A stretch of 64,000 nucleotides of DNA from assembly GCF_943914685.1 (NCBI RefSeq), contig NZ_CALUCZ010000010.1, positions 15,408 through 79,407 of the forward strand, read 5' to 3'. Numbering within the stretch: position 1 is the stretch's first letter; the number at the start of each line of letters is the position of its first letter. The position numbers and the translations under genes are program-made. This document shows, piece after piece, positions 33,870-41,918 of this stretch. Source of the DNA: an uncultured Mobiluncus sp. (GTDB lineage Bacteria; Actinomycetota; Actinomycetes; Actinomycetales; Actinomycetaceae). Under the pieces are notes generated by a model. The model made no database searches, was not told the DNA's origin, and was given only the letters and a program-made list of their open reading frames with translations.

Positions 33870-35198
33870 GGTTTCTCCTTTGATTGAGGTTGGGTTAACA
33901 GTGTGATGAGGACGAGAGTGGGTAGGGCGCGGATACTGGCAGCAGTTCGGTCCGCAGGTTTCCGCCAACGGCGGGTAGGTGTCGGGCTCCACGGACTGTT
34001 GGGGGTGTTCTCCACGTGCAAAGGCGGCCCGTTCGTAAACCAGGTCAGCCAGTTCATCCAGGAACTCAGAGTCAGATTCCGCGGTGGCAGCTCGGCGGTA
34101 TTCCAGGCCAAGTTCCTGGGCGGTAGCGGCGGCCTCGGTGTCGAGGTCATAGACGACTTCCATATGGTCCGAAATAAAACCAAAGGGAGCCACGATGACC
34201 CGGCGCACCCCGGCGGCCACCAAATCGCGCAAGTGGTCATTAATATCGGGTTCCAACCACGCTTGGTGGGGGGAACCAGAACGGGAACAAAACGCCAGCG
34301 ACCACGGTATTTCCAGTCCTTGTGCAGAAAGGTGTCGGTTGATGGCTTGTGCTATCGCGAGGTGCTGAGCCAGGTAGGTCCAGCCCTGCCCCAAGGCGTC
34401 TTGCTCACGGGTCACCGCCGGCAAAGCATTGAGGGCTTCGGGGGGAAAGTCTGTCAGGCGCTGGCGCAAGGGGACGCTGGGCCGGCTGACCGGAGTGTCA
34501 AAACGGTCGTCGAACAGGGCCGGTTTCCGCACTGTCGAGGAATCCGGGGTCGCACTGTGGGCAGAGCGGCACGGCCCGGAATGCTGCGCCATAGCCAGGG
34601 GAATCGAATGCGTCACGTAAACCAGGTGAACCGGTGAGGGTGACGCCGCGAAAGATTGGTCAGAAGCGGGGGTCACGTTTAGGTCCCGGGCAGCCGCCGC
34701 GATAGCGCGGGCGTTAGCGCTGACAAATCCGGGGGTATTCGCAAAAGGGCGGACCCGGTCCAGCGTGACTTCACCGGCCACCTCGGGGCGGGCGGCGCGC
34801 AGGTCAGCGAGCGCCTGAGCCAGGTTTTCCCGGTATTGCCGGCACCCCGAATAACACGTGTAGGCGGTAGTGAACAGCGTCAAAATCCGGCGCGCTCCCC
34901 GGTCAACCAAGTCAATGAGACTTTCGCTGAAATACGGGTGCCAGTTACGGTTGCCTACCGCATAGATAAGCTCATCGCCGAGGCGTTGGTGCAGGCCGGC
35001 CAAGAGTTCGTCATTGCGGGCATTAATGGGGGAAACACCGCCAAACAGGCGATAGTGTCCGCCGACTTGTTCTAGGCGAGAATCGGGAATCCCCGCCCCG
35101 CCGGTCGCGTTGCGCAAGAACGGCAACACGTCCTCTGGGCCGTTCGGTCCTCCATAGCTGACCAGCAGTAACGCATCGTAGGGAGACAAATTGTGCAT
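33057..35198 (-). CDS. Coproporphyrin ferrochelatase-coproheme decarboxylase fusion (CpfC-ChdC)
   Basis: 713 residues with no stop between two enzymes. Residues 1-430 are ferrochelatase: LLLVSYGGPNGPEDV, YRLFGGVSPIN, the catalytic histidine in YVTHSIPLAMA, a conserved acid in WLEPDINDHL, FISDHMEVVYDLD, and the cysteine set TCGPNCC with an upstream YTCYSGCRQY expected for a [2Fe-2S] cluster. About 55 extra residues follow HSIPLAMA. Residues about 444-713 are ChdC/HemQ: NYSLHMVFRRTRPL, the redox-tyrosine region VYPFVRSWDWYYLP and the haem histidine region HGMNGHDFND. Together they would insert iron into coproporphyrin III and decarboxylate coproheme to haem b. The ATG at 35198 follows the hemA stop by five bases. 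An internal AAAGGAG-ATG at 33869 may also give free ChdC. Confidence 0.9.
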   Translation of the reverse strand: MHNLSPYDALLLVSYGGPNGPEDVLPFLRNATGGAGIPDSRLEQVGGHYRLFGGVSPINARNDELLAGLHQRLGDELIYAVGNRNWHPYFSESLIDLVDRGARRILTLFTTAYTCYSGCRQYRENLAQALADLRAARPEVAGEVTLDRVRPFANTPGFVSANARAIAAAARDLNVTPASDQSFAASPSPVHLVYVTHSIPLAMAQHSGPCRSAHSATPDSSTVRKPALFDDRFDTPVSRPSVPLRQRLTDFPPEALNALPAVTREQDALGQGWTYLAQHLAIAQAINRHLSAQGLEIPWSLAFCSRSGSPHQAWLEPDINDHLRDLVAAGVRRVIVAPFGFISDHMEVVYDLDTEAAATAQELGLEYRRAATAESDSEFLDELADLVYERAAFARGEHPQQSVEPDTYPPLAETCGPNCCQYPRPTHSRPHHTVNPTSIKGETMGHPQSVQTAPEITGDPRDYAVDYHEVNARENYSLHMVFRRTRPLPADPQRLERITHRLEEAVNGVVVRGWYDVSGFRPDADLMIWALADNTEALQEAYRKVGAIGTCHGRPALFEPVWSAMSRHLPAEFNESHLPACWGGFAPRKYATVYPFVRSWDWYYLPKARRNAILKEHGMNGHDFNDVAVSTLAAFALGDWEWTVTLEADRLDRVMGVLRKQREVEARLFVRVDTPFFTGVRVEPREWVDLQPKRDDASGQCGQSEEPSCGCGQ

Positions 35199-35203
35199 AT
35201 GAT

Positions 35204-36490
35204 TTACCTGACTTCGGCATTCAGAGCGGCTTCGAGTATCTCGGGAGTTAGTCCCCATACAGTTGCTAGGGCGTCAACCCACTCGGCACTCAAACCCGCC
35301 TCGGCCGCCATGTGGGCGGAAACAGTGGGAGTATGCGCCAGCTTGGCGATGACGTGATGAATCGCGGCCTCCGCGGCCTCGCGAGAAATCATGTCGCCAG
35401 CGGGAAGTCTGTCAATCTCGGCTGCGGCCGCCTGCTGGAAAATGGCGCGTAGCTGCACGATAGCCGGATCCATGTGACGTGCCGCCACCGCCGCATCGTA
35501 CTCACTCAAACCTTGTTCAATAATTTCGTGTGCCCGGCGCACTTGGGACACCGCCAAAGCCGGAACCCGGTGACGAATATCCTCCAAATCCCATAACGCG
35601 ACCCCCGGCAGGTCCCGCACGCTTTCCTCCACGTCACGATGTAGCGCCAGATCCAAAATGGTCAAAGAACTCTCCGGTCCCGACAAGCTGTCGTGCACCT
35701 GTTCGCGGCGCAGCACCGGGGCGCCGATTCCCCGCGCGGTGACGACCAAATCCGCCTGTTGTAGCGCCGGCACTAAATCAGCGGCGGGAATGACACGGGT
35801 TCCGTGATTCTTGGCAAAGGCCGTGACCCGCTCCGAAGTCGAAATATTGGCGATATCGCGCACCCCGCGGGCACGCAGCTGGGCGACCGTACTTCCGGCA
35901 TAAGCACCGGTGCCAACCAAAAGAACTTGTGCCTGCCGCCATTGGGGTAAACGACCGCTCTCTTCCGCCACGTCCAGCGCCACGGAAACCACGGAACGCC
36001 CTAGTCCGGTCAGTTCAGTCTTGCTGGCAACTTTCCGGGCGGTGGATAACGCTCCCTCAAACATTCGCACCATCAACCCGTGCACTTCCCCCAAGTCTTG
36101 GGCGCGCGTAAAGGAACGGCGCACCTGACCCGCGACCTCGGCCTCACCCACCACCATAGAATCCAATCCAGCAGCAACCCGATACAGGTGCTCGGCAACC
36201 GCGCGACCCTCAATAAAATTCCACGCCAGCGTGCCGTTCTGGGCATGAGGCGGGTGGGGGGCCACGAGCTGTTGCGTTTCGGAGGGTAGGTCTTGGGCGG
36301 GAACCAGGCGCACTCCCGGATCGGCCGAAGCATAGATTTCCACGCGGTTACAGGTTGAGACCAGCACCAGGGAATGCACCCCCGGCGTATCGAGCCATTC
36401 CGATTCCTTTTCCGCAGCTTGAGACGCCGCCTGAGCCACTTCAGCCAAGCTGTGGGTCAGGTGATTGACGGTGTAAAGTTGAAAAGGCAT
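35204..36490 (-). CDS. hemA: Glutamyl-tRNA reductase
   Basis: 428 residues; reduces glutamyl-tRNA to glutamate-1-semialdehyde, the first step of C5 tetrapyrrole synthesis. The catalytic cysteine is in VLVSTCNRVEIYAS, the hinge in AEHLYRVAAGLDSMVVGEAEV, and the NADPH fold in QVLLVGTGAYAGSTVAQLRARG. The ATG at 36490 is seven bases after TATAAA on the minus strand, and no Shine-Dalgarno site is properly spaced, so leaderless initiation is likely; a TTG one codon upstream is less likely. It is divergent from hemE and is followed by the CpfC-ChdC gene five bases downstream. Confidence 0.95.
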   Translation of the reverse strand: MPFQLYTVNHLTHSLAEVAQAASQAAEKESEWLDTPGVHSLVLVSTCNRVEIYASADPGVRLVPAQDLPSETQQLVAPHPPHAQNGTLAWNFIEGRAVAEHLYRVAAGLDSMVVGEAEVAGQVRRSFTRAQDLGEVHGLMVRMFEGALSTARKVASKTELTGLGRSVVSVALDVAEESGRLPQWRQAQVLLVGTGAYAGSTVAQLRARGVRDIANISTSERVTAFAKNHGTRVIPAADLVPALQQADLVVTARGIGAPVLRREQVHDSLSGPESSLTILDLALHRDVEESVRDLPGVALWDLEDIRHRVPALAVSQVRRAHEIIEQGLSEYDAAVAARHMDPAIVQLRAIFQQAAAAEIDRLPAGDMISREAAEAAIHHVIAKLAHTPTVSAHMAAEAGLSAEWVDALATVWGLTPEILEAALNAEVR

Positions 36491-36503
36491 CAACCTTTTT
36501 ATA
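36491..36503 (-). promoter_or_regulatory. Probable leaderless promoter of hemA
   Basis: On the minus strand TATAAA is seven bases before the ATG at 36490. Confidence 0.4.
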
Positions 36504-36543
36504 CCTTAAATAGAATTACCCCCGCAAAACAGTTACTAAGGGT

Positions 36544-36558
36544 ATCCTAAGTTAGGAT
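36544..36558. promoter_or_regulatory. Perfect palindrome over the hemE -10 region
   Basis: ATCCTAA-G-TTAGGAT is a perfect 7-1-7 palindrome whose right arm contains TAGGAT, six bases before the hemE start. A similar TCCTAAGCTAGAA is at 40007-40019 before hemC. It may be an operator for a haem or iron regulator. Confidence 0.5.
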
Positions 36559-36564
36559 TGTATT

Positions 36565-37689
36565 TTGGCTACAGTTTCTATGGGTCTTGACCCACTATTC
36601 TCCGGTTCGCGGATGCGTGCCGCGCTGAGCGGAATCAGACCGGCTACCACCCCGGTGTGGTTTATGCGCCAAGCCGGCAGGTCCCTGCCGGAGTACCGTG
36701 CCTTGCGTGAGGGAAAATCCATGCTCACCGCCTGCACCACCCCGGAGATTGCCGCCGAAATTACCCTCCAGCCGGTACGCCGCCACCACGTCGACGCGGC
36801 CGTGTTCTTTTCCGATATCGTGGTGCCGCTGTACCTAGCCGGCGCAAACATCGATATCGTGCCCGGCCGCGGACCGGTGCTGAAACAGCCTTTGACCAGC
36901 GCAGACGAGGTAGAAAAACTGACTGAACTGGAAGTTGCGGACTGGTCGGTCATTGAGCAAGCCGCCGCCCATGTGCGCCGTGAACTGCCTTACGAAAAAG
37001 TCCTGCTGGGATTTGCCGGAGCACCTTTTACCTTGGCCTCATACCTGTTGGAGGCCGGCGGGCCACGGCGGCGCGAATGCTTGGAAACTCGCGCTTTTAT
37101 CGAGGCGCAACCTGCCGCCTGGACCAAGCTGGCGACCTGGTGCGCGAAACTGTCTGGCCAGTTCATGAAAGCCCAAATCAACGGTGGCGCCGAAGCGGTG
37201 CAGCTGTTCGATTCCTGGGCGGGAGCCCTGACGGCAGAGGAATACCGCCGGTTCGCCCTGCCCTACTCGACACTAGCCTTTCAAGGTGCGCCGGGAGCCA
37301 CGCACGTTCACTTCGGGGTCGGCACCGCGCACCTCATCGAAGCGATGGGTGAAATCGCCGAGGTCGTTTCCATCGGCTCCGACTTGAGCTTGGACGCCGC
37401 CGCTCGGCGCCTGCCCGGGAAAGTCCTGCAGGGCAACCTCGACCCGGACCTGCTGATCTCCGCGGAGCAACCGGCGCAAACCGAGGCGAACCCCACCGAA
37501 ACGGGGGACATCATGGAACGAGTCTGGCGCGAAGCCGAACAGGTCCTGCAGGCCGGGCTGGCCGCTCCCGCCCACATTTTCAACCTGGGACACGGGGTGA
37601 GACCCGACACCGACCCCGGGGTGCTGACCGAACTGACCGCTCGAATCCACACTTGGCGAGCCCCGGCCACCACACCCACCGAAAACTGA
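36565..37689 (+). CDS. hemE: Uroporphyrinogen III decarboxylase
   Basis: 374 residues; converts uroporphyrinogen III to coproporphyrinogen III. Signatures are TPVWFMRQAGRSLPEYR, the substrate-binding ITLQPVRRHHVDAAVFFSDI broken as ITLQPVRRH and AAVFFSDIV, GFAGAPFTLASYLLE, and LFDSWAGALT. The frame opens with TTG at 36565, six bases after TAGGAT and seven after AGGA; an ATG at 36580 removes five residues and is an alternative start. Followed after 48 bases by cgoX, in the standard order for Gram-positive coproporphyrin pathways. Confidence 0.95.
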   Translation: MATVSMGLDPLFSGSRMRAALSGIRPATTPVWFMRQAGRSLPEYRALREGKSMLTACTTPEIAAEITLQPVRRHHVDAAVFFSDIVVPLYLAGANIDIVPGRGPVLKQPLTSADEVEKLTELEVADWSVIEQAAAHVRRELPYEKVLLGFAGAPFTLASYLLEAGGPRRRECLETRAFIEAQPAAWTKLATWCAKLSGQFMKAQINGGAEAVQLFDSWAGALTAEEYRRFALPYSTLAFQGAPGATHVHFGVGTAHLIEAMGEIAEVVSIGSDLSLDAAARRLPGKVLQGNLDPDLLISAEQPAQTEANPTETGDIMERVWREAEQVLQAGLAAPAHIFNLGHGVRPDTDPGVLTELTARIHTWRAPATTPTEN

Positions 37690-37737
37690 AAGACACCCAC
37701 CAAACCCACCAGATAACGCTTGTGAAGGGAAAACACC

Positions 37738-39279
37738 ATGGCTGACGACGGCTTTGACATGATTATCCTCGGCGGCGGACTCGGCGCGCTGACCGCCGGA
37801 TACGCGGCGACAAAACGCGGACTGCGCCCCCTCATTTTGGAGGAGCGCGGACGCCCCGGCGGCCTGGTCTGCTCGGGAGTTTTCGGGGGAGCCACCGTGG
37901 ACATCGGGGCGGAATCCTATGCCACCCGCACCCCTGAAGTCACCGATCTGTGCCGGGAACTGGGCTTGAACCCGGTCGCCCCCCACAGCGACTCCTGGGT
38001 ATGGGACCACGGCCGCAACGATGCCGTGCGGATTCCTTTTGGAACCTTGGGGATTCCCGTCGACCTTGACGACCCGGTGTTCGTGGAGGGACTGACCCAC
38101 ATCGCCGGGACACAAGCCCTGGAGCGCGCCCGACAGGATTTGACACTGCCCGCGGAAGTCGGCGCGGACGCGAAAAGTTTTGGGGAACTGGTCGAAGCCC
38201 GGCTGGGGAAAGCCGTGCTGGACGCGTTCGTGACCCCGTTCGCGGGAGGCATTCATTCCACGCACCCCTACGGTCTGGATCCCGACCGGGTCGCACCGGG
38301 ATTGCGCGCTGCCCTGGCGCGCACCGGGTCGCTGACCAAGGCGGTGGCCGCCACCCGTAAACCCAACTCAATCGTGGTGATGATGCCCGAGGGCGGTATG
38401 TTCAAGCTGGTAGACGAGCTGGTGAAACGCATTACCGACGCGGGGGGACGCATCGACAACCACGTACGAGTCATGCATGTCGAAGCCGGTATCGGAGCGG
38501 AAAACCCGCGCTGGGTCGTGTGGTGCAAACACACGATTTCCAACACCAAGTACCAGGGCGGGCCGCCGGAAGAAACCGGCAACGCTTTCGGGCTGGCGAC
38601 CGACCGGATTGTGGTGGCGCTACCGGGCAACAGCGCGCTGAAAGTGCTGAACTCGGCCGCGGCCTCGATGCTGCGCCTGAAGTTCCACGCCGAACGCGAC
38701 CATCGGGACGCTACCCTACGGTTTGACGCGGCGGCCCTGGAAGAAATCGGTGATTTGACCACCGGATTCCAGCTGCATAAAGGCACCCACGTGATGAATG
38801 TGACCCTAGCGGTTAACGCGCCCCAGCTGGACAACCCGCCGCGTGGGTCGGGTATGTTGGTTGGGCCCCCGCCCTGCGGACCTGATGAGGACCCGAACGT
38901 GTTGCAGGCCAAAGCCATCACGAACTATTCCGCGAAATGGCCCGGCACGATGGCGGGAGCTGCCCCCCACACGCATATCCTGCGGATTTCTTACGGTCGA
39001 GAGGGTGACCCGGACGGTTTTGTCTACCAGATTACGGTGGAGCGGGCTTTGGCTGACGCGTCACGAATGCTGGGAGTGGAACTGACCATGGACCAGGTCT
39101 TGGATTCACGCCGCATCTTTTGGGGCGACGCCATGACCCACCCCAACGCCGAGGAACGCGCGGTGCTCAACCAGATTGCCGCCGCGGCCCAGCGCGTGGA
39201 GGGCCTGGACCTGGAAGGCGCCCTGTTTGCCGGGACCGGGATTACTGCCGTGGTCGCTCGCGGATTGCAGTTTCAATAG
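37738..39279 (+). CDS. cgoX: Coproporphyrinogen III oxidase (HemY/CgoX type)
   Basis: 513 residues; FAD flavoprotein that oxidises coproporphyrinogen III to coproporphyrin III in the actinobacterial pathway. The FAD motif is MIILGGGLGALTAGYAATKRG with EERGRPGGLVCSG; the amine-oxidase-like core includes FAGGIHSTHPYGLDPDRVAPG (split here: FAGGIHSTHPYG and LDPDRVAPG) and the C-terminal FAD region GALFAGTGITAVVARG. GAAGGGA precedes the ATG. Residue identity cannot decide protoporphyrinogen against coproporphyrinogen, but the neighbouring CpfC-ChdC supports the latter. The enzyme uses oxygen, so the host must meet some oxygen. Confidence 0.92.
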   Translation: MADDGFDMIILGGGLGALTAGYAATKRGLRPLILEERGRPGGLVCSGVFGGATVDIGAESYATRTPEVTDLCRELGLNPVAPHSDSWVWDHGRNDAVRIPFGTLGIPVDLDDPVFVEGLTHIAGTQALERARQDLTLPAEVGADAKSFGELVEARLGKAVLDAFVTPFAGGIHSTHPYGLDPDRVAPGLRAALARTGSLTKAVAATRKPNSIVVMMPEGGMFKLVDELVKRITDAGGRIDNHVRVMHVEAGIGAENPRWVVWCKHTISNTKYQGGPPEETGNAFGLATDRIVVALPGNSALKVLNSAAASMLRLKFHAERDHRDATLRFDAAALEEIGDLTTGFQLHKGTHVMNVTLAVNAPQLDNPPRGSGMLVGPPPCGPDEDPNVLQAKAITNYSAKWPGTMAGAAPHTHILRISYGREGDPDGFVYQITVERALADASRMLGVELTMDQVLDSRRIFWGDAMTHPNAEERAVLNQIAAAAQRVEGLDLEGALFAGTGITAVVARGLQFQ

Positions 39280-39317
39280 ACAGGGTCACAAGGGCGGGGC
39301 GGACGGTTGCCGGGCGC

Positions 39318-39689
39318 TCACGCCGCGATGACGTCGGTAGCGCTGAAGTCCGTGCCTTTGAACAGTAGCGGTTCGTCCAGGGCGCGGGAGGCAGCGTAGG
39401 AGAAACAGTCCCCGAAGTTTAGCTTGGCTGGCGAGCCCGAGCCGCGGGCGAAATTTTGGATGGCGTAGCGAGCCCAATGGAGGTGGGTTTGGTCCACGGG
39501 GGTGATTTCAATGCCTAGGGCGTGGAGAACCTGTGGTGGATTACCGTACTTGCGCGCCACGAGTTCGAATTCAACTGCGGTTCCCGCACTGATTTTCGTG
39601 TCGTCGCTACGGAGGATTTTTTCGAGATATTCTCGGTAGCCGGGTTCCTTAGCCATAATGGCAATTAAAACTGAGGTGTCTACAATCAC
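39318..39689 (-). CDS. vapC: VapC-type PIN-domain toxin
   Basis: 123 residues. The PIN RNase residues are visible: Asp in MIVDTSVLIAI, Glu in TAVEFELVARK, Asp in KLNFGDCFSYAASRA and a final acid in FKGTDFSATDV. VapC toxins cleave specific RNAs, often tRNA, when freed from VapB. The GTG at 39689 overlaps the antitoxin stop (GTGA), so the two are coupled. The module sits inside the haem cluster between cgoX and hemC, in the opposite direction. Confidence 0.9.
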   Translation of the reverse strand: MIVDTSVLIAIMAKEPGYREYLEKILRSDDTKISAGTAVEFELVARKYGNPPQVLHALGIEITPVDQTHLHWARYAIQNFARGSGSPAKLNFGDCFSYAASRALDEPLLFKGTDFSATDVIAA

Positions 39690-39931
39690 TTCGGTAATCC
39701 GTTCTCATCGTAGAGGTCGTCATCAGTCAAGAAGGTTATCCCTTCCTCCTCCACTTGGGCTTGAATTTCCCTGATGGCCTGCAGTTTTTCTTCATAAGTC
39801 GGTCGGCGCGTGGCCTCGAGTTCCCGCTGGGCCAGTTCGCGCACCACGGCGGTCATGGTCATGCTTTTACGATTCGCGAGTTCGCGAACGTTTTCATACA
39901 CTTGGGGATCTTTGATAGTCAGCATCGGCAT
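39686..39931 (-). CDS. vapB: VapB-type antitoxin
   Basis: 81 residues of the Rv0623/PSK-type VapB family: MLTIKDPQVYENVRELANRK, TMTAVVRELAQRELE, and a C-terminal acidic toxin-binding tail (EEGITFLTDDDLYDENG). The N-terminal part is a ribbon-helix-helix-like DNA-binding region. The start ATG at 39931 is preceded by TAGAAT-TGTTCT, a leaderless promoter that overlaps the palindrome TAGAACAATTCTA, so repression by VapB-VapC is likely. Confidence 0.88.
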   Translation of the reverse strand: MPMLTIKDPQVYENVRELANRKSMTMTAVVRELAQRELEATRRPTYEEKLQAIREIQAQVEEEGITFLTDDDLYDENGLPK

Positions 39932-39943
39932 AGAACAATTCTA
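39931..39943 (-). promoter_or_regulatory. vapBC promoter and palindromic operator
   Basis: TAGAA-CAA-TTCTA is a perfect 5-3-5 palindrome that contains the -10 hexamer TAGAAT (minus strand), six bases before the vapB ATG. Confidence 0.55.
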
Positions 39944-40006
39944 CCATGAATGCTAGAAAAGCGGAAGGTTGGTTTGCCCCTTCAGTTACTACTTAACCCG
40001 GCTTTG

Positions 40007-40022
40007 TCCTAAGCTAGAACTT
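40007..40022 (+). promoter_or_regulatory. hemC leaderless promoter with hemE-like motif
   Basis: TAAGCT (40010-40015) is seven bases before the ATG. The surrounding TCCTAAGCTAGAA resembles the hemE palindrome TCCTAAGTTAGGA. Confidence 0.45.
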
Positions 40023-41144
40023 ATGCAAACGATTGGCAGCGCTGAGCGTCCGCTCGTGATTGGCACCCGGGCCTCTGCCCTAGCTTTGACTCAAACCCGC
40101 GCCGTCGCCTCCGATTTACAGCAGCGCGGGTTACACGTCCAAGTACAGACGTTTACCACGGAGGGCGACGTCAACCGGGCTTCTCTAGCTAGCCTCGGCG
40201 GAGTCGGCGTATTCGCGGCGGCCCTGCGGGTGGCACTGCTGGAGGGCCACTGCGACCTGGTGGTGCACTCTTTGAAAGACCTGCCCACCGTGCCGGTAGA
40301 CGGTCTGGTGGTGGCGGCCACCCCAACTCGTGAAGATCCGGGGGACGTGCTGGTGGCGCGCGACAATCTCAGTTTGGCGGATTTGCCCGCCGGTTCGCGT
40401 CTGGGAACCGGCTCGCCGCGCCGGGCCCGCCAAATCGCGGCCGCACGCCCGGATATTACGTTGGTAGACATTCGCGGCAACGTCCCCACGCGGGTCGGAC
40501 GGGTGAAAGGTTTGGCTGCCGTAGCCGAACGGGCCGGCCTGCAGCCGGGCAAGGCCGCCGCGGACCTGGACGGGGTGGTGCTGGCACGAGCCGGGCTGCA
40601 CCGCTTGGGAATGGACGAGGCGATTACGGATAGCCTGGAAGGCACGGTGATTCCGGCCGGCGGACAGGGCGCGTTAGCCTTGGAAACCCGTCCCGAACTG
40701 TTGGACGCCGCAGAGGGGCGAAACTTCGCCCAAATCCTCAAGTTTGTGGACGACGAACCCACCCGTTTAGAGGTCAGTGCGGAACGCGCCTTGCTGCGCT
40801 ACCTGGAGGCGGGCTGCGCCGCGCCCTTGGGTGTGCGCGGAGTGGTGACCTGGGACAAACGTGTCGAAGCGCCCTCGGGACGTCTGGAACTGACCGCCCG
40901 AGTAATCGGAAATCAGGGCGAAGTCTTGGAAGTCAACGGGGAAACCACCGTGTTGCTGGGGGCCGAAGCCGCGCAGCGTGATTTCGCGCTGGCCGCTGCC
41001 CAACAGTTGGGAGTGGATCTGGCTGGGGAACTGTTGGCGGCCGGAGCGGCAACAATCGCCGACCTCAAAGCCACCAAATCTGAGCTCACCCAGAGTGGTG
41101 CGAATCAGACTGTAGACAATGAAAAGGAATTGTGGGGGGAATAA
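40023..41144 (+). CDS. hemC: Hydroxymethylbilane synthase (porphobilinogen deaminase)
   Basis: 373 residues. Motifs: LVIGTRASALALTQTRAV, CDLVVHSLKDLPTVP, the catalytic region GTGSPRRARQIAAARPDI, and the dipyrromethane cysteine in YLEAGCAAPLG. It joins four porphobilinogens into hydroxymethylbilane. The ATG at 40023 is chosen; there is no Shine-Dalgarno site but a leaderless promoter fits, and the N-terminus aligns well with the family. The C-terminal tail of 40 residues is polar and extra. hemD follows after six bases. Confidence 0.95.
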   Translation: MQTIGSAERPLVIGTRASALALTQTRAVASDLQQRGLHVQVQTFTTEGDVNRASLASLGGVGVFAAALRVALLEGHCDLVVHSLKDLPTVPVDGLVVAATPTREDPGDVLVARDNLSLADLPAGSRLGTGSPRRARQIAAARPDITLVDIRGNVPTRVGRVKGLAAVAERAGLQPGKAAADLDGVVLARAGLHRLGMDEAITDSLEGTVIPAGGQGALALETRPELLDAAEGRNFAQILKFVDDEPTRLEVSAERALLRYLEAGCAAPLGVRGVVTWDKRVEAPSGRLELTARVIGNQGEVLEVNGETTVLLGAEAAQRDFALAAAQQLGVDLAGELLAAGAATIADLKATKSELTQSGANQTVDNEKELWGE

Positions 41145-41150
41145 CATTTG

Positions 41151-41909
41151 ATGAAACCTAAACTGTTGGTGCCCAGAGTCCCGGGAGACGTGTTGGCACG
41201 GGGATTAGAAAAGGCGGGTCTGCCGGTGGTGTGCGCGCCCGTGACCGAGAAAGTGCCCACCCCCAGCGAGGACTGGTTTGAGCCGATGCAGCGGCTGCAG
41301 AACGGGGAATACGACTGGGTTGTGCTCTCTAGCGTGGCAACAGCCACGTTCCTGGACGCGCACTACGACTTGGAAGAATTGTTTGCCCAAGTGCAGGTCG
41401 CAGCCGTGGGTGCCGCCACCGCCGAGGCTATCCGTCAGCTTGACGGTCATGTTGATCTGGTAGGACCCGATCCGGCCTGTGCCGAGTCGCTGGTCAAGGC
41501 GTTTCCGGCGGGGACCGGAACGGTGCTGCTGCCCGGTGCGGTCGGGGCGGCCCCGACCTTGGGACAAGGGCTGAACCGTAAGGGATACAACGTGGAAAAG
41601 CTCCGGCTCTATGAATCCGTGTGCCTGCCCGATTTACCATTGGAATGGGAGACCGCCCTGGCTCCCGGAGCACTGACCTACGTGCTGGTTACGGCCGGTT
41701 CAGTAGCGCGCGCCGCCCACGAACTGCTGACGAAAGCCGGCGTGAAACAATGGCCCGAACCCATCGCTTTTGGGAAATCTTCCGCCGCCGTGCTGCGGGA
41801 ACTGGGCTGGTCAGCCGCCGAGGTTTGTGAAACCACGAACGCCGAAGGGGTCGTTCGGGCGTATGAAAACGTTGTTCGAGAACTAGAACAGAAAGCCGCA
41901 CGAGATTAG
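41151..41909 (+). CDS. hemD: Uroporphyrinogen III synthase
   Basis: 252 residues. The family is weakly conserved; position between hemC and hemB, length, and the two-lobed pattern support the call: LVPRVPGDVLARGLEKAGLP, WVVLSSVATATFLDA, AAVGAATAEAIRQ in lobe one, and VLLPGAVGAAPTLGQGL, LYESV, AFGKSSAAVLRELGW and NAEGVVRAYENVV in lobe two. It closes and inverts ring D of hydroxymethylbilane. GGGGGGA precedes the ATG by ten bases; a TTG directly before the ATG is a possible alternative. Confidence 0.87.
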   Translation: MKPKLLVPRVPGDVLARGLEKAGLPVVCAPVTEKVPTPSEDWFEPMQRLQNGEYDWVVLSSVATATFLDAHYDLEELFAQVQVAAVGAATAEAIRQLDGHVDLVGPDPACAESLVKAFPAGTGTVLLPGAVGAAPTLGQGLNRKGYNVEKLRLYESVCLPDLPLEWETALAPGALTYVLVTAGSVARAAHELLTKAGVKQWPEPIAFGKSSAAVLRELGWSAAEVCETTNAEGVVRAYENVVRELEQKAARD

Positions 41910-41918
41910 GGGAAAACT

